DNA from: Candidatus Kerfeldbacteria bacterium
GTDB lineage: Bacteria > Patescibacteriota > Patescibacteriia > Veblenbacterales > UBA10138
Assembly: GCA_016234305.1 (NCBI GenBank)
Contig: JACRFM010000047.1
Coordinates: forward strand, 1-22,326
Length of the DNA stretch: 22,326 nt
Reading direction: 5' to 3'
Positions 15,071 to 21,736 of this stretch are shown here, in pieces. The position numbers and the translations under genes were made by a program. Below the pieces are notes generated by a model. That model saw only the letters and a program-made list of their open reading frames with translations. It was not told the origin of the DNA and searched no databases. The stretch's first letter is position 1. Each line of letters opens with the position of its first letter.

Positions 15071-15601
15071 CTATATTTTTTGATATTCAATAAAACGATA
15101 CTTCACGCCCTTCTCCTCTACCCAATCAGAGACTGAAGTCTCTTTAAATATCGCTTTATCCACGATTGGAAAAAAAGTATCGCAATCAAACTCGGCCTCA
15201 ATCTGGGTTAAATAAAGTTTATCGCACTTAGGATGACTAATGGCTTGCTTATAGACGCTGGCGCCGCCAATAATAAAAATTTCGCCTACCTTCGGCAGTT
15301 CAGCCGCCTTAGCAATGGCTTCATCCAATGAGGTAGATAATAAAACGCCGGCTGGTAAATCTATGTCACGGGCAAAATTTAAAACTATATTGGTACGGTC
15401 TGCCAGCGGCCTAACAGACTCGGGCAACGAATACCAGGTTACGCTGCCCATAATAACGGCGTTTTGCTTACCCGGCGCCACTGGACGCGTAGTAATATCC
15501 TTAAAATGCTCTAAATCACCCTTAAAATGCCAAGCCAGCTTACCGGCTTTACCCAAACCGTTTTTCTTATCTATGGCTGCGATAATAGAAAATTTTATCA
15601 T
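15071..15601 (-). CDS. folA: Dihydrofolate reductase
   Basis: Reduces dihydrofolate, formed by thymidylate synthase, back to tetrahydrofolate with NADPH. 176 residues from ATG 15601. FSIIAAIDKKNGLGKAGKLA contains the Met20-loop region, followed by WHFKGDLEHFK, AVIMGSVTWYSLP, RTNIVLN and the NADPH-binding IFIIGGASVYKQAI. The usual active-site Asp position after the Trp reads as Lys-Gly-Asp, in line with other DHFRs (GDL). An in-frame TTG at 15637 would add 12 residues that are not DHFR-like. There is no SD; a 12-bp palindrome lies 16 nt upstream. tmk follows after one base. Confidence 0.95.
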   Translation of the reverse strand: MIKFSIIAAIDKKNGLGKAGKLAWHFKGDLEHFKDITTRPVAPGKQNAVIMGSVTWYSLPESVRPLADRTNIVLNFARDIDLPAGVLLSTSLDEAIAKAAELPKVGEIFIIGGASVYKQAISHPKCDKLYLTQIEAEFDCDTFFPIVDKAIFKETSVSDWVEEKGVKYRFIEYQKI

Positions 15602-15616
15602 ATAAACTATTCCACT

Positions 15617-15628
15617 ATTCGCGCGAAT
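15617..15628. promoter_or_regulatory. 12-bp palindrome upstream of folA
   Basis: ATTCGCGCGAAT is an exact palindrome 16-27 bp before the folA start. It could be an operator, but there is only one site and no regulator is known. Confidence 0.25.
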
Positions 15629-15733
15629 TAGACCCAAGTAATAATTTTACTATTTCAGCTCAGGCGGACAGGCGCGCGTCGTAGATCCACTTTTGGTGAA
15701 AATTAGACTAGCTAATGAAGCCTCCACTGGCTC

Positions 15734-15767
15734 ATCCAGCCTTCGTAGTCCCGATGTACATCGGGAC
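15734..15767. repeat. Dispersed repeat copy 2 with 20-bp palindrome
   Basis: 15734-15762 matches the minus strand of 760-788 at 26 of 29 bases. The exact palindrome GTCCCGATGTACATCGGGAC occupies 15748-15767. A related stem (CCCCGATGGACATCGGGG) lies at 7453-7470. The 216-bp thyA-folA gap also holds a GTCTTC/GAAGAC hairpin near 15785-15800. Confidence 0.6.
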
Positions 15768-15817
15768 GGAGTAGGCCGCCCGAGGTCTTCTGCGAAGACG
15801 GATAAATTCCAAAAATA

Positions 15818-16654
15818 TTAAATGTTCACTTCAAATTTTATAAACGGGTGGCATTGATAATTTTCCAAAATTATATCATCAACAGTCAATTCAGCCATTG
15901 GTTTGGGAATTATTTTCAAACTTGGTAAGGGATATGGCTGCCGCGACAATTGCTCTTGTAATCCCGGAATATGATTCAACGACCTAATGTGAGCATCACC
16001 CATCATATGAGTAAACACACCAGCCGTTAAACCAGTCTCTTGCGCCATAATCGCCAATAAAGCCGCATAGCTCGCAATATTATAAGGCACGCCAATAGCC
16101 ACATCGGCGCTGCGCTGGTACAAAATTAAATCCAAGCGCCCCTTAGACACCCGAAACTGAAAAAAAGCATGGCACGGTGGCAGAGCCATTTTAGGAATAT
16201 CCGCTACATTCCAAGCACTAACTATAAGCCGCCGCGCTTCCGGATGGTTCTGGCCAGTGGCTAAAATTTTTATAACTTCAACTATATGGGCTATTTGGTC
16301 AATATGACTTTTTTGATAAGTGGCAGTTCTATCATCCCATTTAAAACCTTCCCATTTACGCCACTGATAACCATAAATCGGGCCAAGTTCGCCGGTTGGA
16401 TCAGCCCATGGGTCCCAAATTGATGTATATTGCTTTAAACCATTATTAATATTAGTTGAACCTTTTAAAAACCACAGCAATTCAGCAATAACATTGCGAA
16501 AGTTAACCTTCTTAGTGGTTACCAAGGGAAAGCCATCTCGTAAATCATACTTACGCATAACGCCAAAAATGGAAATATTGCCCACACTGGAGCGGTCTTC
16601 ATGTTTTTCCCCGTTTTCCAATATTTCCTGGACTAAACTTAGGTATTGTCGCAT
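15818..16654 (-). CDS. thyA: Thymidylate synthase (ThyA type)
   Basis: Converts dUMP to dTMP using methylenetetrahydrofolate. From ATG 16654 it is 278 residues. Recognised features: DRSSVGNISIFGVMRKYDLR (the phosphate-binding Arg region), FPLVTTKKV, WDPWAD, GPIYGYQWRKW, the catalytic Cys in ALPPCHAFFQF, LYQRSADVAIGVPYNIASYA for dUMP binding, and HIRSLNHIPGLQEQLSRQ. The frame is open upstream to 16864, but the extra 70 residues include the promoter and overlap the divergent gene, so ATG 16654 is preferred. The promoter gives a very short leader. folA follows 216 bp downstream. Confidence 0.96.
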   Translation of the reverse strand: MRQYLSLVQEILENGEKHEDRSSVGNISIFGVMRKYDLRDGFPLVTTKKVNFRNVIAELLWFLKGSTNINNGLKQYTSIWDPWADPTGELGPIYGYQWRKWEGFKWDDRTATYQKSHIDQIAHIVEVIKILATGQNHPEARRLIVSAWNVADIPKMALPPCHAFFQFRVSKGRLDLILYQRSADVAIGVPYNIASYAALLAIMAQETGLTAGVFTHMMGDAHIRSLNHIPGLQEQLSRQPYPLPSLKIIPKPMAELTVDDIILENYQCHPFIKFEVNI

Positions 16655-16664
16655 ATCACCATAC

Positions 16665-16693
16665 AGTATACTGAAAGCTTGACCAATAGGCAA
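16665..16693 (-). promoter_or_regulatory. Promoter of thyA
   Basis: -35 TTGCCT (16688-16693), a 17-bp spacer and -10 TATACT (16665-16670) on the minus strand. The start point is a few bases before ATG 16654. Confidence 0.6.
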
Positions 16694-16707
16694 TTCCGGC
16701 TTAAGAT
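16679..16707 (+). promoter_or_regulatory. Promoter of the HD-domain gene
   Basis: -35 TTGACC (16679-16684), a 17-bp spacer and -10 TAAGAT (16702-16707). It overlaps the thyA promoter on the other strand almost entirely, so the two genes are probably expressed in competition or by a shared regulator. Confidence 0.55.
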
Positions 16708-16748
16708 ATACCCAAATAACAGTGATTTTTAAAAAATTGGAGACCACC

Positions 16749-17414
16749 ATGGTCACAAAAAATAAAAAACTACAAGTATTCCTCAACGGCAAAAAGAGCC
16801 TGCTATTAATGGAATACCCTATACTATTATCACTATTTTTAGAGGAAACAAAAAGATGGGGCACCTTTAAGAAAAGGTCCTACTGGCAAAGTGTATTGCA
16901 TCATATTTTTCAACTGTACTTACTGACAGATAATGCCTTGGCCTTAGAGAAGCTATTTGGAATTCATAAGCTAAATGAATCTCTGATAAAATCAGGCGTG
17001 GTGCTCCATGACTGTGGCGAAAGGCCTAAGTTCAAGGGTAAATTCGATACCCCCGACACGGAAAAAATTGGTAATAATAAAAAAAAGAGAAAAATACTCG
17101 AAAGAAAAGGATTCTATAGAATAATAAGCAAAATTTCCTTACCTGAACCATATAAGAGAACCATTGTTCAATCCATGAAAAAAGCTTATGAACTTCAATA
17201 CCGCAAAACTATTGATGGAATGTACTTCAGGGGATTGGAAATTCTGGCATATTTACAACATGGGGAATTTGAAATAAAAACGGGTAATAATGAGTACAAA
17301 GAGATATTACGACGTAGCCACCAAACTATGTTGAAATATTGTAAAACATTTAAAAGCTTTGAAATACTTTACGCAGAAATAAAGCCCAAAATTGAAAAAA
17401 TCTTAGAAAATTGA
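16749..17414 (+). CDS. HD-domain-like protein, possible phosphohydrolase
   Basis: 221 residues from ATG 16749, which has an SD (GGAG, 6 nt upstream); an upstream GTG at 16722 is less likely. His51-His52 (SVLHHIFQ) and His87-Asp88 (VVLHDCGE), with helices between them, fit the first part of an HD domain such as the YfbR-like 5'-deoxynucleotidases. A loop of lysine-rich sequence follows (about 95-115). The final metal-binding Asp expected near the C-terminal helix (FRGLEILAYLQHGEFE) is not obvious. It sits between thyA and the dut operon, which suggests nucleotide metabolism, but the substrate is not known. Confidence 0.65.
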   Translation: MVTKNKKLQVFLNGKKSLLLMEYPILLSLFLEETKRWGTFKKRSYWQSVLHHIFQLYLLTDNALALEKLFGIHKLNESLIKSGVVLHDCGERPKFKGKFDTPDTEKIGNNKKKRKILERKGFYRIISKISLPEPYKRTIVQSMKKAYELQYRKTIDGMYFRGLEILAYLQHGEFEIKTGNNEYKEILRRSHQTMLKYCKTFKSFEILYAEIKPKIEKILEN

Positions 17415-17428
17415 TAAATTTAATTGAA

Positions 17429-17458
17429 AAATGGACCCACTGTTTCAAGGGTCCATTT
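17429..17458. terminator. Bidirectional terminator, HD gene / dut
   Basis: AAATGGACCC (17429-17438) and GGGTCCATTT (17449-17458) form a perfect 10-bp stem with a 10-nt loop between convergent genes, T-rich on both exits. Confidence 0.8.
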
Positions 17459-17473
17459 ATATTTATAAAGTTA

Positions 17474-17896
17474 CTATTTCCCCGTACTGCCAAAACCGCC
17501 TTGAGCGCGCTCGGAATCAACCAACTCTTTAACCTCTAATAATTCAGGACTAGCTACGGGCTGGATTAACATTTGGGCGATTTTATCGCCCGCCGCTATT
17601 TTATAATCTTCAGTCGTGGAATTGTACAAAACTACCAAAATTTCACCGCGATAACCACTGTCAATCACGCCGGCAAAATGGTGAATGCCGTATTTGGCCG
17701 CCATACTGGAACGGTCCCAAATGAGCCCCACATAACCTGTCGGTATAGCCATAGCTATACCGGTACGGACGCTGATTCTTTGTCCAGTTGGTATAACGGC
17801 CTCTGTCAAAGCAAATAAATTCATACCGGCATCGCCCTCATAAAAATAAACCGGCAGCTGTGCCTTGGGGTCAAGTTTTTTTATTTCTATTTCCAT
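17474..17896 (-). CDS. dut: dUTP diphosphatase (trimeric dUTPase)
   Basis: Hydrolyses dUTP to dUMP and pyrophosphate, keeping uracil out of DNA and feeding thymidylate synthase. 140 residues, standard for the trimeric family. All five motifs are visible: I EGDAGMNLFA, II WDRSSMA, III GVIDSGYRGEI, IV GDKIAQMLI, V RAQGGFGSTG. Motif I has Met-Asn where the family usually has Tyr-Asp, an unusual change, and motif II reads DRSS. It is the last gene of a dcd-kinase-dut unit with gaps of 23 and 16 bp. Confidence 0.94.
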   Translation of the reverse strand: MEIEIKKLDPKAQLPVYFYEGDAGMNLFALTEAVIPTGQRISVRTGIAMAIPTGYVGLIWDRSSMAAKYGIHHFAGVIDSGYRGEILVVLYNSTTEDYKIAAGDKIAQMLIQPVASPELLEVKELVDSERAQGGFGSTGK

Positions 17897-17912
17897 AGTA
17901 ATAGCCTTAAGT

Positions 17913-18482
17913 CTATTTTAATTTCTTAATTATTTTCTGCTCTATCTGCTGATAGAGCTTATCAAAAGTACTATCATTTATCAACTTCACTTCAGCTTTC
18001 TTGCCTAAACGCTTAATAAACAGTTCAGTTGGCAAAGTCTCTTCGTTCTTAAACTCGTTTAAAGTAAACTTATTCTCGCCGACTTTTTCCCGGCGCGCCA
18101 AGGCCCGACGGTAACGCACCAGGAGCGGCGCGGTCAAATAAATCAACTTAAAGCCGGGCAAACGTTTTAAAATGTCATACTCAGCCGGATGCCTTAAACC
18201 GTCAACCACCACTCGCTTTAAATGTTTTTTAGTAATTTCCGTTTTTATAACGGCTGCCAATACACCGCCGCCAAAACGCTCACGCAGGGCGCCAACCAAT
18301 TGCGCTTCATTCAAACGCGTAACCGGCAAACGCAGCCTTCTTAAAATATCCACTAAAATCTTAGAAAAACGCAAACCAACAAACCGATGTTTTTTAATTA
18401 AATAACGGGCTGATTTTTCCTTGCCCGAAAGCTTTTCTCCCACAAACACTAGCATAATTGTTTTACCGGGAGTTTGAAGCAT
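17913..18482 (-). CDS. P-loop nucleotide kinase-like protein
   Basis: 189 residues. The Walker A reads GEKLSGKEKSA (residues 15-25): the residue after GK is Glu instead of Ser/Thr. A strand then Asp motif (VVVDGLRHPAEY) and a lid-like basic stretch (RYRRALARREKVGENKFTL) follow, as in dephospho-CoA-kinase- and deoxynucleotide-kinase-like proteins. In CPR genomes similar proteins are met next to dut and dcd (from memory). A role as a dNMP kinase is inferred from fold and position only. ATG 18455 (MLVFVGEK) is an alternative start that puts the P-loop at the N-terminus. Neither start has a clear SD. Confidence 0.75.
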   Translation of the reverse strand: MLQTPGKTIMLVFVGEKLSGKEKSARYLIKKHRFVGLRFSKILVDILRRLRLPVTRLNEAQLVGALRERFGGGVLAAVIKTEITKKHLKRVVVDGLRHPAEYDILKRLPGFKLIYLTAPLLVRYRRALARREKVGENKFTLNEFKNEETLPTELFIKRLGKKAEVKLINDSTFDKLYQQIEQKIIKKLK

Positions 18483-18505
18483 AAATCATCAGAAAAATTA
18501 TTTAA

Positions 18506-19096
18506 TTAAACTACCGGCCCGGGAAAATTCATTTCATCGCTTAACTTAGAAGCCAAGGGAGAAGTTTGTCCGGCGTACTTATTGCCTTTTTTTAAACGAT
18601 AAGGCACCTCCACCGGCGAAGATACTTCTTCAAAGGTAAAAGCGCAGATTCTCATCCCCGGATAAAGTACTACCGGCATCACACCCAAGTTCCCGAGCTC
18701 CATGGTGGGAACACCAATCCAACCCGGGTCAAAAATGGAAGCCGTGCCGTGTACAATTATGCCGAGGCGCCCCAAGGAACTGCGGCCTTCGATTCTTCCC
18801 AAAATATCATCAGCCAACTCCAGATTTTCCACCACGTTAGCCAAAGCAAAATCGCCCGGCTGCATTATGAATGGTTCGCCGTCGGGAATATTAATTTCTT
18901 CCATTAATTTACCAACCTCAACCGTACCCTTAAGGTCAATGTAAGGATAACGCGAATGTTTAAATACCCGAAAAGCATTGCCCAAATGCAAATCAATGGA
19001 GCAGGCGCCCAGTTGCTCAGCCAAATTCGGCTCGGGAGTAATTTTAATCCGACCGGATTTAAGAGCAGCTTTAATGTCGCGGTCAGAAAGAATCAT
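18506..19096 (-). CDS. dcd: dCTP deaminase
   Basis: Deaminates dCTP to dUTP. 196 residues, typical length. It begins MILSDRDIKAAL and shows CSIDLHLGN, the catalytic region GRIEGRSSLGRLGIIVHGTA, DPGW, and the Glu-containing PTMELGNLG that matches the catalytic Glu region of E. coli Dcd. It ends YAGQTSPLASKL. A separate dut gene two positions downstream suggests that this enzyme is the single-function deaminase, not the bifunctional DCD-DUT type. It lies 109 bp downstream of rplA. There is no strong SD. Confidence 0.95.
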   Translation of the reverse strand: MILSDRDIKAALKSGRIKITPEPNLAEQLGACSIDLHLGNAFRVFKHSRYPYIDLKGTVEVGKLMEEINIPDGEPFIMQPGDFALANVVENLELADDILGRIEGRSSLGRLGIIVHGTASIFDPGWIGVPTMELGNLGVMPVVLYPGMRICAFTFEEVSSPVEVPYRLKKGNKYAGQTSPLASKLSDEMNFPGPVV

Positions 19097-19116
19097 AGAT
19101 TAGGAAATAGTTAGTA

Positions 19117-19193
19117 GTTTTCAGTTCTTAGTGTAGCAGAATTAAACTTACTTGCTAATCCGAGCTAGCCGCTATCGACTAAGAACTATGAAC
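19117..19193. repeat. Inverted repeat between rplA and dcd
   Basis: 19117-19132 and 19178-19193 are inverted copies of 16 bases with 13 matches (core AGTTCTTAGT). No T-run follows, so it may be a transcript-stabilising hairpin or an operator, not a terminator. Confidence 0.4.
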
Positions 19194-19205
19194 TAAATAA
19201 TGTAG

Positions 19206-19934
19206 TTAAACTGCCTGCACTGGCACGGCCGGACCCATGGAAGTACATAATACCACTTTTTGCAAATAAGTGCCCTTGGCCGCGGCTGGCCTCGCCTTTT
19301 TTACGGCCTCAATAAAAGTTTGTGCGTTATCTTTGATTTTGGCCGCTGGGAAAGAAACCTTGCCAATCATCTGATGAATATTACCGGTATTATCAAACTT
19401 AAAAGTAACCTTGCCTTTGCTAAGTTCGGTAACGGCCTTAGCCACATCCGGCGTAATAGTCTCGGTTTTAGGATTAGGCATTAAACCTTTTTGGCCTAAA
19501 ATTTTGGCAATCGGCGCCAATAACCTCATCATTTCCGGTGTGGCGATGGCTACGTCAAAATCGCATTTACTGGTAGTTTGAATCTCTTTAATCAAATCTT
19601 CGCTGCCCACTATAGCCGCACCGGCCGCTTTGGCCGCTTTGGCCTTATCTTCACTGCAAAAAACCGCCACCCGTTTTTGTTTACCCAAACCGTGTGGCAA
19701 TACTAAACTACCGCGCACTTGCTGGTTAGCTTGTTTAACATCCACTCCCAGTTTGATATGAATCTCCACCGCCGCATCAAATTTAGTGGCTGGCATTTTC
19801 TGCAATAACTCCACCGCCTCAATTAAAGAATAGACTTTACCCGGCTCTACTAATTTACGGGCAGCCTCATAACGTTTGCCGTGCTTTGAAGCCTTAACCC
19901 CGGCTTTAACTGGCGGTTTTTTAGTTTCACTCAT
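19206..19934 (-). CDS. rplA: 50S ribosomal protein L1
   Basis: L1-stalk protein, translational repressor of its own operon in many bacteria. 242 residues. Signature features include GKRYEAARKLVEPGKVYSLI, FDAAVEIHIKLGVD, VRGSLVLPHGLGK, AVFC, MMRLLAPIAKILGQKGLMPN and the C-terminal FIEAVKKARPAAAKGTY. An SD (GGGAG, 8 nt before ATG 19934) supports the start. The N-terminus has a short Lys-rich extension. Unusually, 788 bp separate it from rplK. Confidence 0.97.
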   Translation of the reverse strand: MSETKKPPVKAGVKASKHGKRYEAARKLVEPGKVYSLIEAVELLQKMPATKFDAAVEIHIKLGVDVKQANQQVRGSLVLPHGLGKQKRVAVFCSEDKAKAAKAAGAAIVGSEDLIKEIQTTSKCDFDVAIATPEMMRLLAPIAKILGQKGLMPNPKTETITPDVAKAVTELSKGKVTFKFDNTGNIHQMIGKVSFPAAKIKDNAQTFIEAVKKARPAAAKGTYLQKVVLCTSMGPAVPVQAV

Positions 19935-20071
19935 AAATTTATCTCCCTTTTGTGGTACAAACCCCCGTCTTCGCCAACCGGCGGATCAAGGTCCCACATA
20001 AAAATAAATAAAAATGGAAAAATTAAAATGCAAAAATACGTATTAAAATCCAAAATTCTAATGCCTAAACC
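19935..20071. other. AT-rich intergenic sequence upstream of rplA
   Basis: No gene is supported here; the small open frame on the plus strand is low-complexity. Besides the rplA SD, it contains the CCAACCGGCGGATC segment near 19975-19987, which resembles repeats seen at 7630-7645. Confidence 0.5.
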
Positions 20072-20175
20072 CCCGCCTGCCAAAGCTAAAGCCCTGAAAG
20101 ATAATCTAACTATGAATATAAAGTACTGTAATTAAAGAGCCGCTAGTTAATCAGGTAAGGCGAGCGGCGGGCAGG
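20072..20175. repeat. ~103-bp direct repeat, copy 1 (rplK-rplA gap)
   Basis: Starts CCCGCCTGCCAAAGCTAA and ends GGCGGGCAGG. The interior shares GATAATCTAACTATGAATAT-type sequence with copy 2 at 20297-20397; overall identity is about three quarters by eye. The termini carry short inverted repeats (GCCTGCC/GGCAGG). Confidence 0.6.
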
Positions 20176-20296
20176 CTAAATAAATCCCAATACCCAAAAT
20201 TATTTAATGAGAATTTAAAGATTGGGGTATTATTTATAAATTAGGATTTAAGATTTGAGGTCTTTAAAATTTTAGCTTTGTCATTTTTATTTTTGA

Positions 20297-20397
20297 CCCG
20301 CCTGCCAAAGCTAAGATCTTAAACATAATCTAGCTATAAATATAAATACGACAACTAAACAACGGTTTGTTAATCTGCAAGGCTAGCGTCGGGCAGG
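20297..20397. repeat. ~103-bp direct repeat, copy 2 (rplK-rplA gap)
   Basis: Same orientation and ends as copy 1 (CCCGCCTGCCAAAGCTAA to TCGGGCAGG), 225 bp away from it. Between the copies is AT-rich DNA with a weak AATACCC/GGGTATT hairpin. Confidence 0.6.
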
Positions 20398-20420
20398 TAT
20401 TTACATTTTACATTACTTTA

Positions 20421-20718
20421 CGTCTCGCTCGTATTACGGCACGCGAATAAAGCAGTTTATTCGCTCTCGGCTTATTAGTACTACTAGTAATCTTTATTTT
20501 AAGTTTCAAGGTTACGTCCTTGGGCAAAGCCGCCAGAGGCAAGGCTTTGCCCGTATTACGGCACGTCTCGCCCTTAGCTGGATTTTGGGTTAATAAGCAC
20601 TACTGACAATCTTTATTTTAAGTTTCAAGGTTACGTCCCTGGGCAAAGCCGCCAGAGGCAGGGCTTTGCCCGTATTACCGTCCACGAGCCAAGCAGTTGG
20701 CTCGTTTCCGGGCTAACC
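20421..20718 (-). repeat. Tandem ~120-nt hairpin units (rplK-rplA gap)
   Basis: Three units spaced 122 and 119 nt each carry CGTATTACGG/CGTATTACCG (20430, 20552, 20671 on the plus strand). Two share a long near-identical stretch with TTTATTTTAAGTTTCAAGGT and a GGGCAAAGCC...GGCTTTGCCC stem. Units 1 and 3 have a hairpin with the same CTGC loop on the transcribed strand but different stem bases. The transcribed strand lies directly after the rplK stop. No protein-coding capacity is seen. Confidence 0.7.
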
Positions 20719-20722
20719 TTAG

Positions 20723-21151
20723 TTAGCCCTCAACGGTAATACCCATCTGACGCGCTGTACCTTCTACCATTTTCATCGCACCAGCTAAATCATTAGCGTT
20801 CAAATCCGGCATTTTTATCTTGGCTATTTCTTCAACCTGTTTACGCGTTACCTTGCCCACCTTTTCTTGCAAGGGCTTACCCGAGCCTTTGGCGATACCA
20901 GCGGCCTTTTTCAGAAGTTCTGCCGCCGGCGGGGTTTTAAGAACAAAAGTGTAAGTTCGATCTTCAAACACCGTAATTTCCACTGGCGTAATATCGCCAC
21001 CCTTATCTTTAGTAGCCGCGTTAAACTTAGTGCAAAATTCCTGAATATTGAGTCCATGCTGCCCCAAGGCCGGCCCCACTGGCGGCGCCGGATTAGCCTT
21101 ACCTGCCGGAATCTGTAACTTAATTATAGTTTTTACTTTCTTGGTTGCCAT
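20723..21151 (-). CDS. rplK: 50S ribosomal protein L11
   Basis: L11 forms the GTPase-associated centre with 23S rRNA. 142 residues, the usual length. Recognised features are KTIIKLQIPAGKANPAPPVG, GPALGQHGLNIQEFCTKFN, the linker, and the C-terminal rRNA-binding KTPPAAELLKKAAGIAKGSG and GTARQMGITVEG. No SD lies before ATG 21151. Two copies of AAGTAAGAGT in the 38-bp gap to nusG have no obvious role. The downstream gap to rplA is very long. Confidence 0.97.
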   Translation of the reverse strand: MATKKVKTIIKLQIPAGKANPAPPVGPALGQHGLNIQEFCTKFNAATKDKGGDITPVEITVFEDRTYTFVLKTPPAAELLKKAAGIAKGSGKPLQEKVGKVTRKQVEEIAKIKMPDLNANDLAGAMKMVEGTARQMGITVEG

Positions 21152-21189
21152 AAATATAAGTAAGAGTGAATAGTAAAAGTAAGAGTCTA

Positions 21190-21735
21190 TTACAATTTAT
21201 GGATTTGCAGAGAATCTAATTCCACCGGCGTTTCCCGGCCAAACATGGAAACCAAGGCCTTAATTTTGCCGCGCGCCTCATCCACTTCCGCCACCTTACC
21301 CTCAAAGTCCTTAAACGGCCCGTCAATAATTTTAATAGCCGTACCGGGCGTAACATCAATCTGATATTTAGGTTCCTCCACGCCCATACGCTTTTGCAAA
21401 GCTTTCATTTCCTCCTCCGAGATCGGCGTCGGCGTGGTACCTGCGCCAATAAAACCGGTAACATTGGGCGTATTGCGTACTACGTACCAGGAATCATCTG
21501 TCACCATCATTTCCACCAGCACATAACCCGGAAAAATCTTTTCCTCAATAATGCGGCGCTTGCCGTTCTTAATGCGAATTTTTTTCTCCGTCGGAATCAA
21601 GACGTTAAAAATCTTGTCACCCATATCCATGGATTCAATACGTTGTTTTAAGTTACGCGAGACGTTTTCCTCGTAACCGGAATAAGTATGAATCGCATAC
21701 CAACGTCGACCTACATCAATAACTTGTCTGGACAT
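21190..21735 (-). CDS. nusG: Transcription elongation/antitermination factor NusG
   Basis: Binds RNA polymerase and couples or modulates transcription elongation. 181 residues from ATG 21735. The NGN domain has RRWYAIHTYSGYEENV, KIFPGYVLVEM and WYVVRNTPNVTGFIG. The KOW domain near the C-terminus is GTAIKIIDGPFKDFEGKVAEVD. An upstream GTG at 21756 is in frame but lies within an inverted repeat and has no SD, so ATG 21735 is preferred. There is no SD for either start. It is in the normal secE-nusG-rplK-rplA order. Confidence 0.95.
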   Translation of the reverse strand: MSRQVIDVGRRWYAIHTYSGYEENVSRNLKQRIESMDMGDKIFNVLIPTEKKIRIKNGKRRIIEEKIFPGYVLVEMMVTDDSWYVVRNTPNVTGFIGAGTTPTPISEEEMKALQKRMGVEEPKYQIDVTPGTAIKIIDGPFKDFEGKVAEVDEARGKIKALVSMFGRETPVELDSLQIHKL

Positions 21736-21736
21736 A

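Noticed and set aside
16655..16864. 70-residue upstream extension of thyA
   Set aside because: It crosses the thyA promoter and overlaps the divergent HD gene; thymidylate synthases start at about MRQYLSLV.
19950..20135. 61-codon plus-strand frame in the rplK-rplA gap
   Set aside because: Low-complexity Lys-rich product reading through the direct repeat, antisense to the ribosomal operon; no SD.
20430..20690. Fragment of 16S rRNA (GTAATACGG match)
   Set aside because: Only the short GTAATACG word matches; the flanking sequence does not follow the 530-loop.
20421..20718. CRISPR array or integron attC array
   Set aside because: Only three long units of ~120 nt with no spacers, no cas or integrase gene, and no core-site motifs.
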